DNA of 37,787 bases, taken from NCBI GenBank assembly GCA_025362015.1, contig JANYIO010000055.1, positions 1 to 37,787 on the forward strand, written 5' to 3'. The notes beneath the pieces were generated by a model. The model was given only the letters and a program-made list of their open reading frames with translations, was not told the origin of the DNA and made no database searches. The stretch comes from Gammaproteobacteria bacterium. Its GTDB lineage: Bacteria; Pseudomonadota; Gammaproteobacteria; Pseudomonadales; Cellvibrionaceae. Position 1 is the first letter of the stretch. Each line of letters opens with the position of its first letter. Made by a program: the position numbers and the translations under genes. Shown here piece by piece: positions 34,296 through 37,787 of the stretch.

Positions 34296-37200
34296 ATGAT
34301 GACGATCAGAAAAAAACTTTCCTACTCTCTCGACATTTGGCTGACGTTAGGCTTATTCACAGCGTTCGTCATAATGTTTGCGGTGTATGTATGGTCAGAA
34401 AAGCAGATAGATCGTACCAACGATTTACGCCATCAATCTTTTTTGCTCGTGAATGAACTGCGTCAATCTTCCTATGACCTAACCAAAATGGCACGCAGTT
34501 ACGTGTTAACGGGCGAGCCGTATTACAAACAATATTATCAAGATATTCTCGATATTCGCGATGGCAAAAAGCCACGCCCAAGTGGTTATAACTCGACCTA
34601 TTGGGAGTTGCTGGTAGCAAAAAAACTACCCCCTCAGGTCAACGATGGGAAGTTAATTACTTTAGTAGAACTGATGCGCCAAGCAAAATTTAATGACGAA
34701 GAGTTGCGCCTATTGGCTCAAGCCCAAGCGAGCTCAGAAGTAATTTCGGCGATTGAATTGCGGGCGATGAACGTGCTCGACGCCGCCAGCTCAGATTCAG
34801 ATATTGAAGCCATGCGAACCACAACACTGAAACTGCTCACTAATGATCAATTTAACCGCGCTAAGGCCGATTTCCTGGAACCGATAGACAAGCTTTATGC
34901 ATTGATAGATAGCCGCACGGACACTGCATTAACAAAGGCTAAACATAACGCTCTACTTATGCGATTAACGTTTATCGGGTTTGGTTTGAGCTTAATGTTT
35001 ATGGTATGGCGCATGGCTCAAACATTACGAACTACCTTGGGTGGTTCGGTGAATGAGATTTATGCACAGATCACCCGCCTCGGCAATGGTGATTTTTCAT
35101 CCCCCATTTCAGTAAACGATAGGCAGAAAAATAGCGTTATGGGATGGTTGGCAGAAACCCAACGTAATTTACAAAGAATAAGCCAGGAACATTCACAAGC
35201 GGAAAATGCCAAGCAAAATAGTGATGAACGCTACCGCATACTTTTCAATAGCGCGCACCTCGGCATTAATATTTTCTATCCAGATCCCAACAAACTATTA
35301 ATCGATTGCAACCCTTGCCTGTGCGAAATGCTCGGCTACACCCTTGAGGAACTGCGTCAATTGCGCCCTGCAGATGTGGTGGCTCCATCGGAATGGGGCA
35401 ACATATCGTCCGCAATCGACAGCATTGCCGAGGGGGAGGGTTATTTCAGGGAATGGCAACTCAAGCGTAAAGATGGATCAATTTTTACTGCCGAAATTAT
35501 CGCTACCACAATGCCCGATGGCACCATGATGTCAATGGCTCGAGATATTACTGAGCGCAAAATTACTGAAGAGCACCTGCGCCGAAGCGAAGAAAATCTC
35601 TCTATCACACTCCAATCGATCGGTGATGCTGTTATCGCGACTGATGCAGCAGGTCGGATTACTCGTATGAACCCCACAGCCGAACGTTTTACGGGCTGGA
35701 CCTTACCTGAAGCTATGGGTCGCCCGTTGGCCGAGGTATTTAATATTGTCAGTGCTGACACCCGCTTACCCGCTCTCAACCCAGTGGAGCTGGCGATGGA
35801 ACATGGGGAAGCTGTGGGGCTTGCCAATCACACAACCCTTATAGCTCGCGATGGCCATGAATATCAAATTTCTGACAGTGCGGCGCCGATTCGCGACTCC
35901 TCAGGCACAGTTGTGGGCGTAGTATTAGTATTCAGCGACGTTACCGAAAAATATAAAGCGGAGGAGGCTTTACGGGAGAAACAGTGGCTCCTATCCGAGT
36001 CACAACGGATAGCGCACATTGGTAGCTGGGGCTTTGACATTCAGGAAGAGCACGTCACTTGGTCCGAGGAAACTTACCGTATTTATGGTGTATCTCCGGA
36101 GACATTTGCGCCCACCAAAGAGTCATTCATGAGCTTGATTCATCCTGAAGACCTACATATCATAGAGAAAACTGCAGCCGCTATCAGGGCTGGTCTACCC
36201 ACTAACGAAGAATTTAGAATAATTACCCCTGCAGGTGATATTCGTTTCATCAGCGGTCATTCAGAATTTTTACCTGCCAGCCTTACCTTTCCCGCACGCA
36301 TGGTAGGTACTGCACAAGACGTCACAGCGCTTAAACAAGCCGATGAAAGATTCCGTCGCACCTTCAAACTTATTCCCAACCCAATCACGCTTCAAACACC
36401 AGAAGGCGCCTTACTCGATTGCAGTGACGCTTTTTGTGAAATAACGGGATACTCGCGAGAGGAAATGCTCGGTCAGGATACTAATGCAATCGGCCTATGG
36501 GTGTACCCAGAGCAACGCAATGTCTTACGCGAAACTTTATTACATAACGGACAAGTTGACAATTTTGAGTTTCAATTGCGTCGCCGCAATGGCGATATTC
36601 GAACCATGCAAATTTCAGCGCGTTATCTCACGTTAGAACCTGAGCCGGTTTTGCTGTCCGTTGCGCACGATATCACCGAGCGAAAACAAGCCGAAGAAGA
36701 AGTACGCCACAATGAACGGTTTATTTCAACTCTCGCACACAATATGCCGGGCATGGTGTCGCACTGGACAAAAAATCTGAACTGCGATTTTGCCAACAAA
36801 GAATACCTGAACTGGTTTGGCAAAACGGCGGAAGAAGTAAAGCATGCAACACCGCAAGACATCATCGGTGAAGATTTATTCAAGCAGAATAAACCATTTA
36901 TGGAGGCGGCATTACTGGGTAAAGCACAAAGTTTTGAACGCAAAATTCCGCGCCCCGATGGCACAACCATGTATGTATGGTCGCAATATATCCCTGATAT
37001 GGTTGGTAATTGTGTTGAAGGGATCTTTGTAGTCGTGCTGGACATCACCGAACGCAAACACGCTGAGTTAGCACTAGCTGAATTTGCTACACATACTCAA
37101 GCGATTCTGGACAACATGCTCGATGGTGTCATCACCATTAACACTCTAGGGTTAATTGAGTCTTTCAATAAGGCAGCCAGTACCATTTTTGGCTATAGCG

Positions 37201-37787
37201 CAGAAGAAGTCATTGGCAACAACGTATCCATGCTCATGCCCGATAAAATTAAACTCATGCATGACGGCTATCTTGCGCATCACGTTAAAACCGGGCATGC
37301 CAGCACACTCGGTACACAACTAGAAGTAGAGGGAAAACGTAAAGATGGCGATTTATTCCCGATGAGTTTGTCAGTGTCCAAAATTTTCCGCGAAGACAAA
37401 GCAACATTCATTGGTTTGATTCGCGATATTACCCGGCAGCGCCGCAGTGAAGAAGAAATCAACCGCCTTGCTTTTTATGACCCGCTGACCAATCTGCCTA
37501 ACCGGCGTTTATTATTCGATCGTCTTATGCAAGCAATGGTGACCTCCAGCCGCACCGATCAGCATGGCGCGTTAATGTTTCTTGATCTGGATTATTTCAA
37601 ACAGCTTAATGATAACTTGGGACATGATTTGGGTGACGTACTTTTGCAACAAGTGGCAACGCGCTTACAAGCTTGCGTTCGCGAAGGTGACAGCGTGGCA
37701 CGCATGGGCGGCGACGAATTTGTATTGTTGATCGAAGCGTTAAGCATTTACCCAAACGAAGCGGCCTCGCAAGCTGAAGTTATTGCC
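34296..37787 (+). CDS. Membrane-bound multi-PAS diguanylate cyclase, 3' end outside the window
   Basis: The frame is open from ATG 34296 (or 34299) to the window edge: 1164 residues so far. A transmembrane helix (14-33), a periplasmic helical sensor region (about 35-215), a second helix (218-238) and a HAMP-like stretch are followed by about six PAS domains starting near residues 310, 434, 561, 682, 805 and 929; several end in the usual D(I/V)TE(R/K) linker. The GGDEF domain begins near 1058 (YDPLTNLPNRR) and carries an intact GGDEF at 1138-1142 and the inhibitory I-site R1129-E-G-D1132. It should make c-di-GMP from GTP, with feedback inhibition. An EAL domain may follow outside. An in-frame stop at 34257 excludes an earlier start. 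Confidence 0.9.
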   Translation, partial: MMTIRKKLSYSLDIWLTLGLFTAFVIMFAVYVWSEKQIDRTNDLRHQSFLLVNELRQSSYDLTKMARSYVLTGEPYYKQYYQDILDIRDGKKPRPSGYNSTYWELLVAKKLPPQVNDGKLITLVELMRQAKFNDEELRLLAQAQASSEVISAIELRAMNVLDAASSDSDIEAMRTTTLKLLTNDQFNRAKADFLEPIDKLYALIDSRTDTALTKAKHNALLMRLTFIGFGLSLMFMVWRMAQTLRTTLGGSVNEIYAQITRLGNGDFSSPISVNDRQKNSVMGWLAETQRNLQRISQEHSQAENAKQNSDERYRILFNSAHLGINIFYPDPNKLLIDCNPCLCEMLGYTLEELRQLRPADVVAPSEWGNISSAIDSIAEGEGYFREWQLKRKDGSIFTAEIIATTMPDGTMMSMARDITERKITEEHLRRSEENLSITLQSIGDAVIATDAAGRITRMNPTAERFTGWTLPEAMGRPLAEVFNIVSADTRLPALNPVELAMEHGEAVGLANHTTLIARDGHEYQISDSAAPIRDSSGTVVGVVLVFSDVTEKYKAEEALREKQWLLSESQRIAHIGSWGFDIQEEHVTWSEETYRIYGVSPETFAPTKESFMSLIHPEDLHIIEKTAAAIRAGLPTNEEFRIITPAGDIRFISGHSEFLPASLTFPARMVGTAQDVTALKQADERFRRTFKLIPNPITLQTPEGALLDCSDAFCEITGYSREEMLGQDTNAIGLWVYPEQRNVLRETLLHNGQVDNFEFQLRRRNGDIRTMQISARYLTLEPEPVLLSVAHDITERKQAEEEVRHNERFISTLAHNMPGMVSHWTKNLNCDFANKEYLNWFGKTAEEVKHATPQDIIGEDLFKQNKPFMEAALLGKAQSFERKIPRPDGTTMYVWSQYIPDMVGNCVEGIFVVVLDITERKHAELALAEFATHTQAILDNMLDGVITINTLGLIESFNKAASTIFGYSAEEVIGNNVSMLMPDKIKLMHDGYLAHHVKTGHASTLGTQLEVEGKRKDGDLFPMSLSVSKIFREDKATFIGLIRDITRQRRSEEEINRLAFYDPLTNLPNRRLLFDRLMQAMVTSSRTDQHGALMFLDLDYFKQLNDNLGHDLGDVLLQQVATRLQACVREGDSVARMGGDEFVLLIEALSIYPNEAASQAEVIA

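Noticed and set aside
1-37787. CRISPR arrays, rRNA, tRNA, and complete insertion sequences
   Set aside because: Looked for by eye on both strands; no regularly spaced repeats, no tRNA T-loop with matching acceptor stem, and no transposase or integrase frame were seen.

Overview
The window looks like chromosomal DNA of a gammaproteobacterium of the Cellvibrionaceae (Cellvibrio-like). The reasons are the secreted, serine-linker, multi-module polysaccharide-binding proteins (GH18/CBM10/FN3/GH16 and CBM6/FN3), the Pseudomonas/Cellvibrio-type housekeeping order rppH-ptsP-lgt-thyA-folA, a FlgT-type flagellar protein, and moderate G+C. This assignment rests on recognising families and gene order; no search was run.

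Layout. 1-902 is non-coding with two adjacent hairpins. 903-4349 is a very large secreted chitinase-type protein, closed by a strong hairpin. 4592-8098 holds argA and ilvD, each apparently its own unit, ilvD ending in a textbook terminator. A DUF3833 lipoprotein (8281-8814) meets the minus-strand operon rppH-ptsP-lgt-thyA-folA (13993 down to 8801) tail to tail. The operon covers mRNA 5'-end processing, nitrogen-PTS signalling, lipoprotein maturation and thymidylate/folate metabolism. The rppH leader carries a 23-bp tandem duplication across the start codon and a competing hairpin.

14290-19741 on the plus strand is an unusual gene pair: a 1205-residue protein with two complete BadF/HgdC-type activase (archerase) domains, and a 607-residue HgdB/DUF2229-like partner. 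Together they look like one large ATP-driven Fe-S reductase system split in two. Immediately downstream lies a 1.35-kb patch (19742-21087) with a 16-bp-stem hairpin, a frameshifted small gene and a ccdAB toxin-antitoxin module. It ends in a diverged second copy of the last 26 codons (including the stop) of the 607-residue gene. This suggests insertion or duplication with decay. A HAD-IB phosphatase (21154-21816) resumes ordinary sequence.

21817-23423 is poorly coding: one small membrane protein and several possible gene remnants. 23424-24356 is a secreted CBM6-FN3 protein without catalytic domain. It is followed on the minus strand by a periplasmic helical protein, rlmI, a 109-bp palindromic element and a small lipoprotein. 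FlgT lies on the plus strand. A minus-strand cluster MAPEG protein - MsbA-like ABC exporter - Bcr/CflA MFS pump (32310 down to 28828) has a 16-bp hairpin just before its first ribosome binding site. An APC amino-acid permease follows, and the window ends inside a membrane-bound six-PAS diguanylate cyclase whose 3' end is missing.

Strongest leads: the split double-activase system, the duplicated gene 3' end around ccdAB, the rppH leader duplication, the GH18-GH16 chitinase, the 109-bp palindromic element, and the hairpin before the MAPEG gene.
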